From NCBI RefSeq assembly GCF_900090325.1, contig NZ_FMHW01000002.1:3845001-3909000 (forward strand): a stretch of DNA of 64,000 bases, given 5' to 3'. Positions 9,904 through 18,607 of this stretch are shown one piece after another. Both the position numbers and the translations under genes were made by a program. The DNA comes from Micromonospora pallida (GTDB lineage Bacteria; Actinomycetota; Actinomycetes; Mycobacteriales; Micromonosporaceae). Under the pieces are notes generated by a model that saw only the letters and a program-made list of their open reading frames with translations, had not been told where the DNA came from and made no database searches. How positions within the stretch are numbered: position 1 is the stretch's first letter; each line of letters begins with the position of its first letter.

Positions 9904-10560
9904 GTGCGGGTACTGGTGGTCGAGGACGAACGGCTCCTGGCGGACGCGATTGCCGAATGGCTGCGCCGGGAGGCGTTCGCGGTGGACGTCGTGTACGACG
10001 GGGACGCCGCGCTGGAACGGATCGGGGTCAACGGGTACGACGTGGTGGTGCTCGACCGGGACCTGCCGCTCGTGCACGGTGACGACGTCTGCCGGGCCCT
10101 GGTCGAGTCCGACCGGGAGACCCGGGTGCTGATGCTGACCGCCGCCGCCGCGGTCCGGGAACGGGTCGCCGGGCTGGCCATCGGCGCCGACGACTACCTG
10201 ACCAAGCCGTTCGCGTTCATCGAGCTGAGCGCACGGGTGCACGCCCTGACCCGGCGTACCCGGCCGGCCGCGCCGCCCCGGCTGGCCCGGGCCGGCATCG
10301 TGCTGGACCCGGCCCGGCTCGAGGTCACCCGGGACGGACGCCCCGTGCCGCTGTCCCGCAAGGAGTTCGGGGTGCTGGCCGAGCTGCTGCGCGCCGACGG
10401 GGCGGTGGTCTCCGCCGAGGAACTCCTGGAACGGGCCTGGGACGAGCACATCGACCCGCTGACCAACGTGCTGCGGGTGACCGTGATGAAGCTGCGCCGC
10501 AAGCTCGGCGAGCCGCCCGTCATCGAGACGGTGCCCGGCCGGGGGTACCAGATCCCGTGA
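9904..10560 (+). CDS. OmpR-family response regulator
   Basis: 218 residues. The receiver domain begins MRVLVVEDERLLADAI with acidic pocket E7/D8, a phospho-acceptor aspartate in VVLDRDLPL (residue 51) and the conserved lysine in DDYLTKPFAF. A winged-helix DNA-binding domain follows (about residues 125-217; SRKEFGVLAELLR, TVMKLRRKLGEPP). GTG at 9904 puts the start directly at the receiver fold with a GAGG upstream; GTG at 9886 would add six residues. The gene is divergent from the ABC exporter operon and overlaps its kinase gene, so it probably regulates the exporter. Confidence 0.93.
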   Translation: MRVLVVEDERLLADAIAEWLRREAFAVDVVYDGDAALERIGVNGYDVVVLDRDLPLVHGDDVCRALVESDRETRVLMLTAAAAVRERVAGLAIGADDYLTKPFAFIELSARVHALTRRTRPAAPPRLARAGIVLDPARLEVTRDGRPVPLSRKEFGVLAELLRADGAVVSAEELLERAWDEHIDPLTNVLRVTVMKLRRKLGEPPVIETVPGRGYQIP

Positions 10561-11726
10561 AGAAGTTGACCATCCGGGCGCGGCTCACGCTGGTCTACGG
10601 CGGGCTGTTCCTGTTCGCCGGGACGGTGCTGCTCGCGGTGACCTACGTGCTGGTCGACCAGCGGCTCACCCGGGGTCTCGGGTTCGACCTGCGCAGCCGG
10701 GACCCGGACCGGATGTCGCTGCCGCAGTCCGGCACGAAGATCACCCCCGACCAGGCGGAGACCCTGCGCGGGCTGGTCCGACAGGTGCAGGAGGACGCCC
10801 GGCAGGACGCGCTGGACTCCCTGCTGACCCAGGGCGGGGTGGCGCTGGCCGTGGTGACGGTCGCCGCCGTCGCGTTCGGCTGGCTGGTCGCCGGGCGGGC
10901 GTTGCAGCCGCTGAACCAGATCACCGGGACCGCCCGCCGGATCGCCGGCGCGGACGGCGCCGGCCGGGGTCTGCACGAGCGGATCGCCCTGGCCGGTCCG
11001 ACCGACGAGGTGAAGGAACTGGCCGACACCTTCGACCTGATGCTGGAACGGCTCGACCGGTCCTTCGACGGTCAGCGGCGGTTCGTCGCCAACGCCTCGC
11101 ACGAGTTACGCACTCCGCTGGCGATCAACCGGTCCCTGGTCGAACTGGCCATCACCCGGCCGGACGCCCCGACGGAGCTGCGCCAGCTCGGGGAGACGCT
11201 GCTCACCGTGAACGAGCGGCACGAGCGGCTGATCGACGGGCTGCTCACCCTCGCCGACTCGGAGAACGCGCTGACCGAGCGGACCGAGGTGGATCTCGCC
11301 GAGGTGGCCGCCCACCTCACCGACCAGACCGCGGACCGGACGGACCTGACGGTCTCCCGGGAGCTGGCCCCGGCCCGGACGGTCGGTGACCCGGTGCTGT
11401 TGGAGCGCCTGACCCAGAACCTGCTCGAGAACGCGGTACGGCACAACGTCGGCGACGGCGGCTGGCTGACGGTGTCCACCACGACGGCGGACGGCCGGGC
11501 CGTGCTGACCGTCCGCAACAGCGGGCCGGTCGTGCCCGGGTACGAGGTCGAGTCGATCTTCCTGCCGTTCCAGCGGCTGAGCCGGGAGCGGGCGGCCGGC
11601 AACCGGGGCTTCGGGCTGGGCCTGTCCATCGTCCGGGCGGTGGCCCGGGCGCACGGGGGTACGGTGCACGCCCTGCCCCGACCGGGCGGCGGCCTGGTCG
11701 TCACGGTGTCCCTCCCCACCCCGTGA
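10557..11726 (+). CDS. Sensor histidine kinase partner of the OmpR-type regulator
   Basis: 389 residues, start GTG overlapping the regulator's stop as GTGA. Two membrane helices (about 13-33 and 95-118) enclose a short external loop, followed by a HAMP segment (ALQPLNQITGTARRI), the H-box FVANASHELRTPLAINR with the phospho-accepting histidine, the N-box NLLENAVRHN and the G-box GFGLGLSIVRAVARAHGG. The small external loop suggests that it senses the membrane or a partner protein rather than a large soluble ligand. With the divergent ABC exporter this resembles envelope-stress or drug-response systems; the signal is unknown. Confidence 0.93.
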   Translation: MKKLTIRARLTLVYGGLFLFAGTVLLAVTYVLVDQRLTRGLGFDLRSRDPDRMSLPQSGTKITPDQAETLRGLVRQVQEDARQDALDSLLTQGGVALAVVTVAAVAFGWLVAGRALQPLNQITGTARRIAGADGAGRGLHERIALAGPTDEVKELADTFDLMLERLDRSFDGQRRFVANASHELRTPLAINRSLVELAITRPDAPTELRQLGETLLTVNERHERLIDGLLTLADSENALTERTEVDLAEVAAHLTDQTADRTDLTVSRELAPARTVGDPVLLERLTQNLLENAVRHNVGDGGWLTVSTTTADGRAVLTVRNSGPVVPGYEVESIFLPFQRLSRERAAGNRGFGLGLSIVRAVARAHGGTVHALPRPGGGLVVTVSLPTP

Positions 11727-11730
11727 ACCG

Positions 11731-11763
11731 GGTGGCGTGCCCGAGGCCGGCTGGGCACCCACC
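11731..11763 (+). terminator. Hairpin terminator after the two-component system
   Basis: GGTGGCGTGCCC pairs with GGGCACCCACC with one bulged base, around a 10-base loop, starting five bases after the kinase stop. No T-run is present. Confidence 0.6.
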
Positions 11764-11828
11764 GGAACCGTCCCATCGCCTAGGGTGACCGGAGGAACAC
11801 TCCGGTCACACGGGACGAGGAGACACGC

Positions 11829-12842
11829 TTGACTGTCAGGGTGAACCGAAGGACCGCGCTCGGACTGGGCACCGCCGCCACCGCCGGCGTGGTGCTCGGC
11901 AACGGGACGCCGGCATCGGCCGAGGAGCGCGCCGTGGAGAAGACCGCAGGCACCCCCGCGGAGGCCGCGAGCCAGGTCGCGGCGGCGTACCAGCAGCGGA
12001 CCGCCGCGGCGGGCGGGAGCTGGCAGGCGTACGTCAGCGTGGCCGACCCGGCCGGGCCGCCGGTGGTGGCCGTCGCCGACGAGCCGAACGTCCGACTCGA
12101 GGCGTACAGCGTGAACAAGGTCGCCGTCGCCGTGGCGGTGCTCGACAAGGTCGACCGGGGACTGCTCAGCCTGAGCCAGCGGGTCGACGTCACCGCCGCG
12201 ATCGTCGTCCCGGGCGGGGACGGGATCTTCAGCCTCGACGGGGCGTACCCCAGCTCGGTGACGCTCGGCCACGCCCTCGCCGCCCTGCTCACCGTCTCCG
12301 ACGACACCGCCGTACGGCTGTGCGGCCTGGTCTGCCCGGCGGCCGAGCTGAACGCGATCCTGGTCGCCAAGGGCTTCCCCAACACCCAGGTCCAGCCGGT
12401 GGCCAACCCCAACCGGTTCTACCTCGGCACCAGCACGCCCCGGGAGACCCACGACCTGCTCCGGGCGCTGGTCGCCGGCACCCTGCTCTCGTCCGCCTCC
12501 ACGGCGTTCCTGCTGCGGCAGCTCCGCTCCCCCATCGCGCACACCGACGGCGTCCGGCGCACCATGTCCTCCGACGAGCGCGGCCGGATCGCCAGCAAGG
12601 GCGGCTGGTACGCCGACGCCCGCTGCGAGGCCGGCGTGATCTTCGATCCGGACGGCGCGCCGGTGCTGACCTACGCCCTCTTCGCCAACGGGCAGGCCGA
12701 CGCGGGCAACTTCGGCGCGACCCACCCGGCGGTGACCGCCCGGGCGCTGATGGGCCGGAGTTTCCTCGACGCGGTCGACGGCCTGACCGGCACCGGCACC
12801 GCCCACCGGGTCACCCGGCAGCGCCCGAGCAACGGCGGCTGA
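11829..12842 (+). CDS. Tat-exported serine hydrolase, class A beta-lactamase-like
   Basis: 337 residues from the TTG at 11829, which follows GAGGAGA at suitable spacing; a GTG at 11841 is possible. The N-terminus has a twin-arginine signal (NRRTALGLGTAATAGVVLG). The catalytic SxxK motif is in YSVNKVAVAVAVLD, an SDD replaces the SDN motif (LLTVSDDTAVRL), and KGG stands where KTG is expected (RIASKGGWYADARC). The fold is thus that of penicillin-interacting serine hydrolases. Substitutions at two motifs leave it open whether it hydrolyses beta-lactams or another amide or ester. Confidence 0.85.
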   Translation: MTVRVNRRTALGLGTAATAGVVLGNGTPASAEERAVEKTAGTPAEAASQVAAAYQQRTAAAGGSWQAYVSVADPAGPPVVAVADEPNVRLEAYSVNKVAVAVAVLDKVDRGLLSLSQRVDVTAAIVVPGGDGIFSLDGAYPSSVTLGHALAALLTVSDDTAVRLCGLVCPAAELNAILVAKGFPNTQVQPVANPNRFYLGTSTPRETHDLLRALVAGTLLSSASTAFLLRQLRSPIAHTDGVRRTMSSDERGRIASKGGWYADARCEAGVIFDPDGAPVLTYALFANGQADAGNFGATHPAVTARALMGRSFLDAVDGLTGTGTAHRVTRQRPSNGG

Positions 12843-12889
12843 CCCGTCGAGCTACCGTGGCACCCGGTATCCGGGCGGAGGGGGCAGGC

Positions 12890-14020
12890 ATGGCGGAACG
12901 CGCGCGGCGGGGTCGGGGTGGACTGGTGGCCGGGGCGTTGGGGCTGGCCGCGCTGGCCGGGCTGGCCTGGGCCGCCCGGGACGTGCCGGCCGCGCTGGGC
13001 GGCCGGCTGACCGGGGCCCGCGCCGAGCGGGTCCGGCGCTCGCCACAGTTCCACGACGGCGCGTTCCACAACCCGGCCGACGTCCGCACCACCATCGCCG
13101 ACCCGGGCCGGAACCTGGTCTGGGAACTGCTCTTCGGCAAGCACCGCCGCCGGCCGACCCGACCGGTGCCGGTGCTGCGCCCGGACACCGGCGCCGGTAC
13201 CGGCGACGGCCGGGACCTCGCCGTGGTGTGGTACGGCCACGCGTCCGCGCTGGTCGAGATCGAGGGCGGGCGCGTGCTGATCGACCCGGTGTGGAGCGAA
13301 CGCTGCTCCCCGTCGGGGTCGATCGGCCCGCGCCGCCTGCACGCCCCGCCGGTACGCCTCGACGAACTGCCCCCGGTCGACGCGATCCTGATCTCCCACG
13401 ACCACTACGACCACCTCGACATGGCGACGGTACGCGGCCTGCGGGACACCCAGTCCGCGCCGTTCCTGGTGCCGCTGGGCATCGGCGCACACCTGGACCG
13501 GTGGGGCGTACCGGCGGAGCGGATCATCGAGCTGGACTGGACGGAGAGCCACCGGGTGGCCGGGCTGACCATCACCGCCACCGCCGCCCAGCACTTCTCC
13601 GGCCGGGGCCTGCGCCGCGACGGCACGCTCTGGGCCTCGTGGGTGGTGGCCGGGGCACACCGCCGGGTCTTCTACACCGGCGACTCCGGCTACTTCCCCG
13701 GCTACGCCGAGATCGGCGAGACGTATGGGCCGTTCGACGTGACGTTGACGCAGATCGGCGCGTACGACCGGGCCTGGCCGAACATCCACATGTTCCCGGA
13801 GGAGGCGGTCGCCGCCCACCTCGACGTCCGGGGTGGCCTGCTGCTGCCGGTGCACTGGTGCACCTTCAACCTGGCCCTGCACGACTGGGCCGAGCCGGTG
13901 AACCGGCTCTGGCGGGAGGCGAAGGCCCGGGGCGTCCGGCTCGCCGTGCCCCGCCCCGGCGAGCGGGTGGTGGTGGACGCCCCGCCGCCGGTGGACGCCT
14001 GGTGGGACCACATCGCCTGA
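12890..14020 (+). CDS. Metallo-beta-lactamase-fold hydrolase (UlaG/NAPE-PLD-like)
   Basis: 376 residues from the ATG at 12890 with a GGAGGGGG site; the much longer in-frame reading starting at 12320 is rejected because it would lie inside the preceding gene. A hydrophobic N-terminal segment (about residues 11-30) probably anchors or exports it. Metal ligands are visible in ISHDHYDHLDM (HxHxDH), AAQHFSGRG, FYTGDSGYF and PVHWCTFNLALHDW. The family includes lipid phosphodiesterases and lactonases; the specific substrate cannot be read from the sequence. Confidence 0.9.
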   Translation: MAERARRGRGGLVAGALGLAALAGLAWAARDVPAALGGRLTGARAERVRRSPQFHDGAFHNPADVRTTIADPGRNLVWELLFGKHRRRPTRPVPVLRPDTGAGTGDGRDLAVVWYGHASALVEIEGGRVLIDPVWSERCSPSGSIGPRRLHAPPVRLDELPPVDAILISHDHYDHLDMATVRGLRDTQSAPFLVPLGIGAHLDRWGVPAERIIELDWTESHRVAGLTITATAAQHFSGRGLRRDGTLWASWVVAGAHRRVFYTGDSGYFPGYAEIGETYGPFDVTLTQIGAYDRAWPNIHMFPEEAVAAHLDVRGGLLLPVHWCTFNLALHDWAEPVNRLWREAKARGVRLAVPRPGERVVVDAPPPVDAWWDHIA

Positions 14021-14131
14021 GCGCCGGCGCCGTCGTCCCGCCCCTGGGAACTCGACGAACTCTCCCGCCGACTATCTGACGGCGTAGGGCAGGGTCCGGC
14101 CTGCTTGAAGACAAGGACGAGGGCGGCGCGG

Positions 14132-14635
14132 ATGCTGTTTGCGGTGCGACGAGTTACGGCCGTTGTTGCCGTGTTGGCGGTCACAGTGTTGGCCGTGCCG
14201 GGTACGGCCTGGGCTCACGGTGTCGGCGGGTCGAGCGAGATGGTCGGCGGGTTCGTGTGGCTGGGCACCGAGCACATGCTCGGCCTGGGCCTGTCCACGC
14301 GCCTGCAGGACGTCGGCCTGCCCTCGGACGGGCTGATCCCCCGGGTGCTGGCCTTCAACCTGGGCGTCGAGATCGGCCAGCTCATCGCGGTCGCGTTCAT
14401 GTTCATGATCGGCGACGTGCTGCGCCACTACCTGCCCCGACTCAAGGACGTTCGGCTGTCGCACGGCGTACTGGTGGCGGCCGGTGCGGCCGCAGCAGTT
14501 CTGGCGGTCACCGCCGGTCCCGATGCGCTGCGACCGCTCCAGGCCAGCGCCACCGTCCACACCGACCCGGACAGTTACCCCGGCGGACACCACCGCACCG
14601 ACCTGTCACACCAACGCCACCAACGCTCCCGCTGA
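14132..14635 (+). CDS. HupE/UreJ-like membrane protein, apparently internally deleted
   Basis: 167 residues. An N-terminal signal-like helix ending in AWAHGVGG is followed by FVWLGTEHMLGLGLSTRLQD, then a conserved HupE/UreJ-type block (RVLAFNLGVEIGQLIAV) and another helix. In full-length HupE/UreJ proteins several more helices lie between the EHML block and the segment before FNLGVE, so this copy appears to have lost the middle of the protein. Loss is inferred from memory of the family; no stop or frameshift is needed to read it. The family is linked to nickel, cobalt or copper uptake, in keeping with the copper genes downstream. Confidence 0.6.
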   Translation: MLFAVRRVTAVVAVLAVTVLAVPGTAWAHGVGGSSEMVGGFVWLGTEHMLGLGLSTRLQDVGLPSDGLIPRVLAFNLGVEIGQLIAVAFMFMIGDVLRHYLPRLKDVRLSHGVLVAAGAAAAVLAVTAGPDALRPLQASATVHTDPDSYPGGHHRTDLSHQRHQRSR

Positions 14636-14851
14636 CGGAAGGGCTGTCGGGCCCAGAGCGAGTCTCGGCACGCGCCCCCTCGACTGCACCTGGAGATACC
14701 CGACCCCGCGACCGCGCGGCCTGTTCCACTGGCCATCGCCGCCATCGCCGCCGTGCTGATCCTCAAACTCAAGTGGCCCGCACTACGGGTACTCGGCGTC
14801 AGCGCGGCCCTCGGCCTCACCGCCGCCCTCGCCGGGCTTCCGGTCACGTAG
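14636..14851 (+). pseudogene. Remnant of a membrane protein C-terminus (chromate-transporter-like)
   Basis: Directly after the preceding stop and in the same frame, 71 sense codons are open before TAG at 14849-14851. The last 40 or so residues look like a genuine C-terminal transmembrane segment (PLAIAAIAAVLILKLKWPAL, then VLGVSAALGLTAALAGLP). This resembles the end of ChrA-type chromate transporters, but the match is from memory and weak. There is no start or upstream half, so it is treated as a fragment. Confidence 0.3.
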
Positions 14852-15013
14852 CTCACCGCACCAGCAGCCGGGCATCAGGCGTGCCGGCGGTCCGGGGGTG
14901 TCGGCGGCGCATGGGGCCGGCCGGGGAGGGTAGCCGCAAGCCGTCTGAGCCGGGCACGGTCACCCCCACCGAGTGGGGAGTGATCCGCGAGACATCAACA
15001 CGCCTGGCAAATG

Positions 15014-15030
15014 ATACCCCCTGGGGGTAT
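15014..15030. promoter_or_regulatory. CsoR-type copper operator upstream of the copper ATPase
   Basis: A perfect 17-base palindrome, ATACCCCC-T-GGGGGTAT, lies 28 bases before the copB start codon. The TACCCC...GGGGTA form is characteristic of operators bound by CsoR/RcnR-family copper-sensing repressors, which release DNA on binding Cu(I). No csoR gene lies in the window, so the repressor must be encoded elsewhere. Confidence 0.75.
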
Positions 15031-15058
15031 GTTCGTTGCCCTGAGGGAGGCGATGACG

Positions 15059-17188
15059 ATGTCGCACGAACACCAGGCCACGCCGACGCCGGCAGACAGT
15101 CACACGGACACCGACGGGCAGCAGGAGCGCCACGGCGACCGCCACCCGGTTCACCACCGCTCCGGTCACGGTGGGCACGGTGGGCATGACAAGCACGCCG
15201 GGCACGATCCGGAGATGTTCCGCCGCAGGTTCTGGCTGAGTCTGGCCCTGACGGTGCCGGTCGTGGTGACCAGCCACATGGTGATGGACTGGTTCGGCTA
15301 CCAGTTGGACTTTCCTGGCGTCGGCTGGGTCGCGCCGGTACTGGGCACGGTGGTGTTCGCCTGGGGTGGGTGGCCGTTCCTGCAGGGCGCGGTGCGGGAG
15401 ATCCGGGACCGGGCGCCGGGGATGATGCTGCTGATCGCGATGGCGATCACCGTCGCGTACGTGGCGTCGCTGGCCACCGCGCTGGGCGCGTTCGACCTGG
15501 ACTTCTGGTGGGAACTGGCGGCCCTGGTCACGATCATGCTGCTCGGGCACTGGCAGGAGATGAAGGCGATCGGCCAAGCCCGGGGCGCGCTGTCGGCCCT
15601 GGCCGCGCTATTGCCCGACGACGCCGAACGCCTCGACACGCAGGGCCGACCGCAGCAGGTGTCCGTGGTAGAGCTGGAAGTCGGGGACGTGGTCCTGGTC
15701 CGCCCGGGCGGACGGGTGCCGGCCGACGGCACGATCGTCGACGGCGGCGCCGAGATGGACGAGTCGATGATCACCGGGGAGTCCCGGCCGGTCGCCCGGA
15801 CTACCGGCAACCGGGTGGTTGCCGGCACGGTGGCCACCGACGCGGCGATCCGGGTACGCGTCGACGCAGTCGGCGAGGACACCGCCCTGGCCGGCATTCA
15901 GCGCCTGGTGGCGCAGGCGCAGCAGTCCAGCGGTCGGGCGCAGGTGCTCGCTGACCGGTTCGCCGCGTGGCTGTTCTACATCGCCACCGCGACCGCCGTG
16001 GTGACCGTGCTGGCCTGGATGCTGCTCGGCAACCCCGACCAGGCCGTCGTCCGCACCATCACGGTGCTGGTGGTCGCCTGCCCGCACGCCCTCGGTCTGG
16101 CCATCCCGCTGGTGATCGCCCTGTCCACCGCAGTGGCGGCCAAGGGCGGAATCCTCGTCAAGGACCGACTCGCGCTGGAGCGGATGCGCACGGTCGACGC
16201 GGTGCTGTTCGACAAGACCGGCACCCTGACCCGCGGCGAACACGTCGTCACCGGGGTGGCCGCCACCGGCGACACCAGCGACCAGGAGCTCCTGGCCACC
16301 GCCGCGGCCGTGGAGGCGGACAGCGAGCACCCCCTGGCCCGCGCCATCGTCGCCGCGGCCGCCGAGAGGGGCACCACCCGCCGGGCCACCGGCTTCCAGT
16401 CACTGACCGGACGCGGCGTACGCGCCGACGTCGATGGCACCACCTACGCCGTCGGCGGACCCGCCCTGCTGCGCGAACTGCGCGCGACCGTCCCCGACGA
16501 CCTGCGGCATCGCCAGGACGACTGGTCGCGGCGCGGAGCGGCGGTGCTTCACCTGTTGCGCCTCGACGACGACGGGGCGGCTGTCGTCGGTGCTCTGGCG
16601 CTGGAGGACCAAGTGCGTCCCGAGGCCCGGCAGGCCATCAGGGAGCTACGCGAGCAGGGCATCCGCAAGATCGTGATGATCACCGGTGACGCCCGGCCGG
16701 TCGCCGAGGCGGTCGCCGCCGACCTGGGGTTCCGCCCCGGTGAGGACGAGGTGTTCGCCGAAGTGCTCCCCGCCGACAAGGACGACGCCGTCGCCGGACT
16801 GCAGAAGCGGGGTCTACGGGTGGCGATGGTCGGCGACGGCGTCAACGACGCCCCCGCGCTGGCCCGTGCCGACGTCGGCATCGCCATCGGCGCCGGCACC
16901 GATGTCGCGATCGAGTCAGCGGGGGTGGTTCTGGCCTCCTCCGATCCGCGCGGGGTCACCGGGGTCATCCGGCTGTCCCGGGCCTCCTACCGCAAGATGA
17001 TCCAGAACCTGGCCTGGGCCGCCGGCTACAACGTGGTCGCCCTGCCGCTGGCCGCAGGCGTGCTCGCCTGGACCGGTATCACTCTCAGCCCCGCCATCGC
17101 GGCGGTGCTGATGTCCGCCTCCACCATCGTCGTCGCGCTCAACGCCCAACTCCTGCGCCGGGTGCGACTGCGCCCGACGGCCGAGTGA
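15059..17188 (+). CDS. copB: Copper-translocating P-type ATPase, CopB-like (CPH motif)
   Basis: 709 residues. The ATG at 15059 lies eight bases after GGAGG; ATGs at 15011 and 15053 fit the site less well and the first falls in the operator. The N-terminus is very histidine-rich (HHRSGHGGHGGHDKHAGHD), a metal-binding tail replacing Cys-based domains. P1B signatures: VACPHALGLAIPLV (the CPH motif of the P1B-3 group), ESMITGES in the actuator domain, DKTGTLTRGE with the phosphorylated aspartate, and MVGDGVNDAPALARADVGIAIG. It exports copper ions across the membrane using ATP. The CsoR-type operator upstream indicates copper induction. Confidence 0.93.
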   Translation: MSHEHQATPTPADSHTDTDGQQERHGDRHPVHHRSGHGGHGGHDKHAGHDPEMFRRRFWLSLALTVPVVVTSHMVMDWFGYQLDFPGVGWVAPVLGTVVFAWGGWPFLQGAVREIRDRAPGMMLLIAMAITVAYVASLATALGAFDLDFWWELAALVTIMLLGHWQEMKAIGQARGALSALAALLPDDAERLDTQGRPQQVSVVELEVGDVVLVRPGGRVPADGTIVDGGAEMDESMITGESRPVARTTGNRVVAGTVATDAAIRVRVDAVGEDTALAGIQRLVAQAQQSSGRAQVLADRFAAWLFYIATATAVVTVLAWMLLGNPDQAVVRTITVLVVACPHALGLAIPLVIALSTAVAAKGGILVKDRLALERMRTVDAVLFDKTGTLTRGEHVVTGVAATGDTSDQELLATAAAVEADSEHPLARAIVAAAAERGTTRRATGFQSLTGRGVRADVDGTTYAVGGPALLRELRATVPDDLRHRQDDWSRRGAAVLHLLRLDDDGAAVVGALALEDQVRPEARQAIRELREQGIRKIVMITGDARPVAEAVAADLGFRPGEDEVFAEVLPADKDDAVAGLQKRGLRVAMVGDGVNDAPALARADVGIAIGAGTDVAIESAGVVLASSDPRGVTGVIRLSRASYRKMIQNLAWAAGYNVVALPLAAGVLAWTGITLSPAIAAVLMSASTIVVALNAQLLRRVRLRPTAE

Positions 17189-17246
17189 GCACCCGGTGTC
17201 GAGTTCAGGCGAAGCCAGCAACCGGCGGCACACTAACGTGAAGGCC

Positions 17247-17678
17247 ATGACAGCGCGAGCAGCACGAACCGGGCCTCTGGTCCAGCTCGTGCTGCTCGCC
17301 TGCACCGTGTTCGGCCTGGCTGCGATGCACAGCCTCGGCCACGATCCCGTCATGCCCCTCACGGCGGACGCCGGGCACACCGCCCACGTGGCGATGCCTG
17401 CCCCGGCGGACCTGCATCACGACGACTGTGTAGGGAACGGCTGCGTTCAGTTGCTGAACGCCCCGGCAGGCCACGACGGGCACCTGCCCGGATGGGCGGT
17501 CTGCCTGGCCGTCGTCGGCGCGCTCACGCTCGCCGTCTTGCTCGGGCTCCTCCTCACCGCCGGCGTCACCCTCACCCTCCCCGGTCTGCCGCCGGCGAGC
17601 GGCATCGCCGGGTCCCGTGGACCACCTGCCCGGCCGTTCGGGCTTCACCTCGCCTCGGTATCCGTACAGCGCAGATAG
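17247..17678 (+). CDS. Small His-rich membrane protein (DUF6153-like) in the copper cluster
   Basis: 143 residues from the ATG at 17247. Two hydrophobic segments (PLVQLVLLACTVFGLAAMHS and AVCLAVVGALTLAVLLGLLL) flank an external loop rich in potential metal ligands (HSLGHDP, GHTAHVAMP, LHHDDCVGNGC, GHDGHLPG). The arrangement matches small actinobacterial proteins of the DUF6153 kind that accompany copper genes; this family assignment is from memory. It lies 58 bases after copB in the same orientation, suggesting co-expression. A role in periplasmic copper handling is inference. Confidence 0.6.
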   Translation: MTARAARTGPLVQLVLLACTVFGLAAMHSLGHDPVMPLTADAGHTAHVAMPAPADLHHDDCVGNGCVQLLNAPAGHDGHLPGWAVCLAVVGALTLAVLLGLLLTAGVTLTLPGLPPASGIAGSRGPPARPFGLHLASVSVQRR

Positions 17679-17770
17679 GAGCAGCCGCGCGGCAACGGCC
17701 ACCCGCCGTCCTCCCGCGTGCCCAACTCCCAGTCCTGCAGCTACCGCGATACCGAAAGGCACCACCTGCG

Positions 17771-18397
17771 ATGACTCGCACCTACCTTCGCCGCGCCGCC
17801 CGGGCCTGCGTCGGCCTCACCGCCGCGCTCACCATCACCGCCTGCGGCTCCGCCAACGACCACACCACCGGCGCTGGACACGGCATGACCAGCACTCCTG
17901 CCCCCAGTAGCGCCGGTGCCAGCCCCGACACCGGCAACGCCGCGGACGTCATGTTCGCCCAGATGATGATTCCGCACCATCAGCAGGCCGTGCAGATGGC
18001 CGACCTCGCCGCCACCCGCGCAGACGACCCTGACGTCAAGCAACTCGCCGCGAAGATCAAGGCGGCACAGGCACCCGAAATCGACACCATGACCCGATGG
18101 CTGACCGCCTGGGGCAAACCACTCCCCACCGCCAGCACCTCGACGCCGGACATGCATCACGGGATGCCCGGCATGATGACCGACGCGGACATGACCACAC
18201 TCGCCGCCGCCAACGGACGGGACTTCGACAAGCAGTTCCTCACCATGATGATCGCCCACCACCAGGGCGCCATCACCATGGCCAAGAACGAACTCGTCCA
18301 AGGCAGCAACACCGACGCCAAGAACCTCGCCCAACGCATCATCGATGACCAGCAAGCCGAGATCGACACCATGAACAAGATCCTGACCCGCCTCTGA
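17771..18397 (+). CDS. DUF305-family lipoprotein, copper-associated
   Basis: 208 residues. The signal ends in a lipobox (LTITACGS), so the protein is probably lipid-anchored outside the membrane. It contains the two characteristic DUF305 half-motifs, MFAQMMIPHHQQAVQMADLA (about residues 58-77) and FLTMMIAHHQGAITMAKNEL (about 157-176), each with paired histidines and methionines, plus a Met/His-rich linker (DMHHGMPGMM). DUF305 proteins are often found with copper resistance genes and are thought to bind copper. It is the last gene of the copper cluster and is followed by a strong terminator. Confidence 0.88.
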   Translation: MTRTYLRRAARACVGLTAALTITACGSANDHTTGAGHGMTSTPAPSSAGASPDTGNAADVMFAQMMIPHHQQAVQMADLAATRADDPDVKQLAAKIKAAQAPEIDTMTRWLTAWGKPLPTASTSTPDMHHGMPGMMTDADMTTLAAANGRDFDKQFLTMMIAHHQGAITMAKNELVQGSNTDAKNLAQRIIDDQQAEIDTMNKILTRL

Positions 18398-18405
18398 CCC
18401 CACCC

Positions 18406-18439
18406 GGGTGCCCGGGCGTCCTGCGGCGGCCGGGCACCC
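18406..18439 (+). terminator. Terminator after the copper cluster
   Basis: A perfect 10-bp stem, GGGTGCCCGG / CCGGGCACCC, encloses a 14-base loop and begins eight bases after the DUF305 stop. Confidence 0.75.
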
Positions 18440-18607
18440 AGCGGACGGGGCTACCTGCCGAGAGCCGACGGAAGGCCACCGCCCGGCCGCTCCCCGGCGT
18501 CGCCGGCCGGCGAGAGCAGGGCGGCGAGAGCAGGGCGGCCCGGACGGCGCGCCCTAGGTACCCGTCAGCGACTCCTCCAGCACCCGGCGCAGGTACCCGA
18601 GCGGCGC

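Noticed and set aside
12320..12889. Extended N-terminus of the metallo-beta-lactamase-fold protein
   Set aside because: It would overlap the serine hydrolase in another frame; the ATG at 12890 has a good ribosome-binding site and starts a hydrophobic segment.
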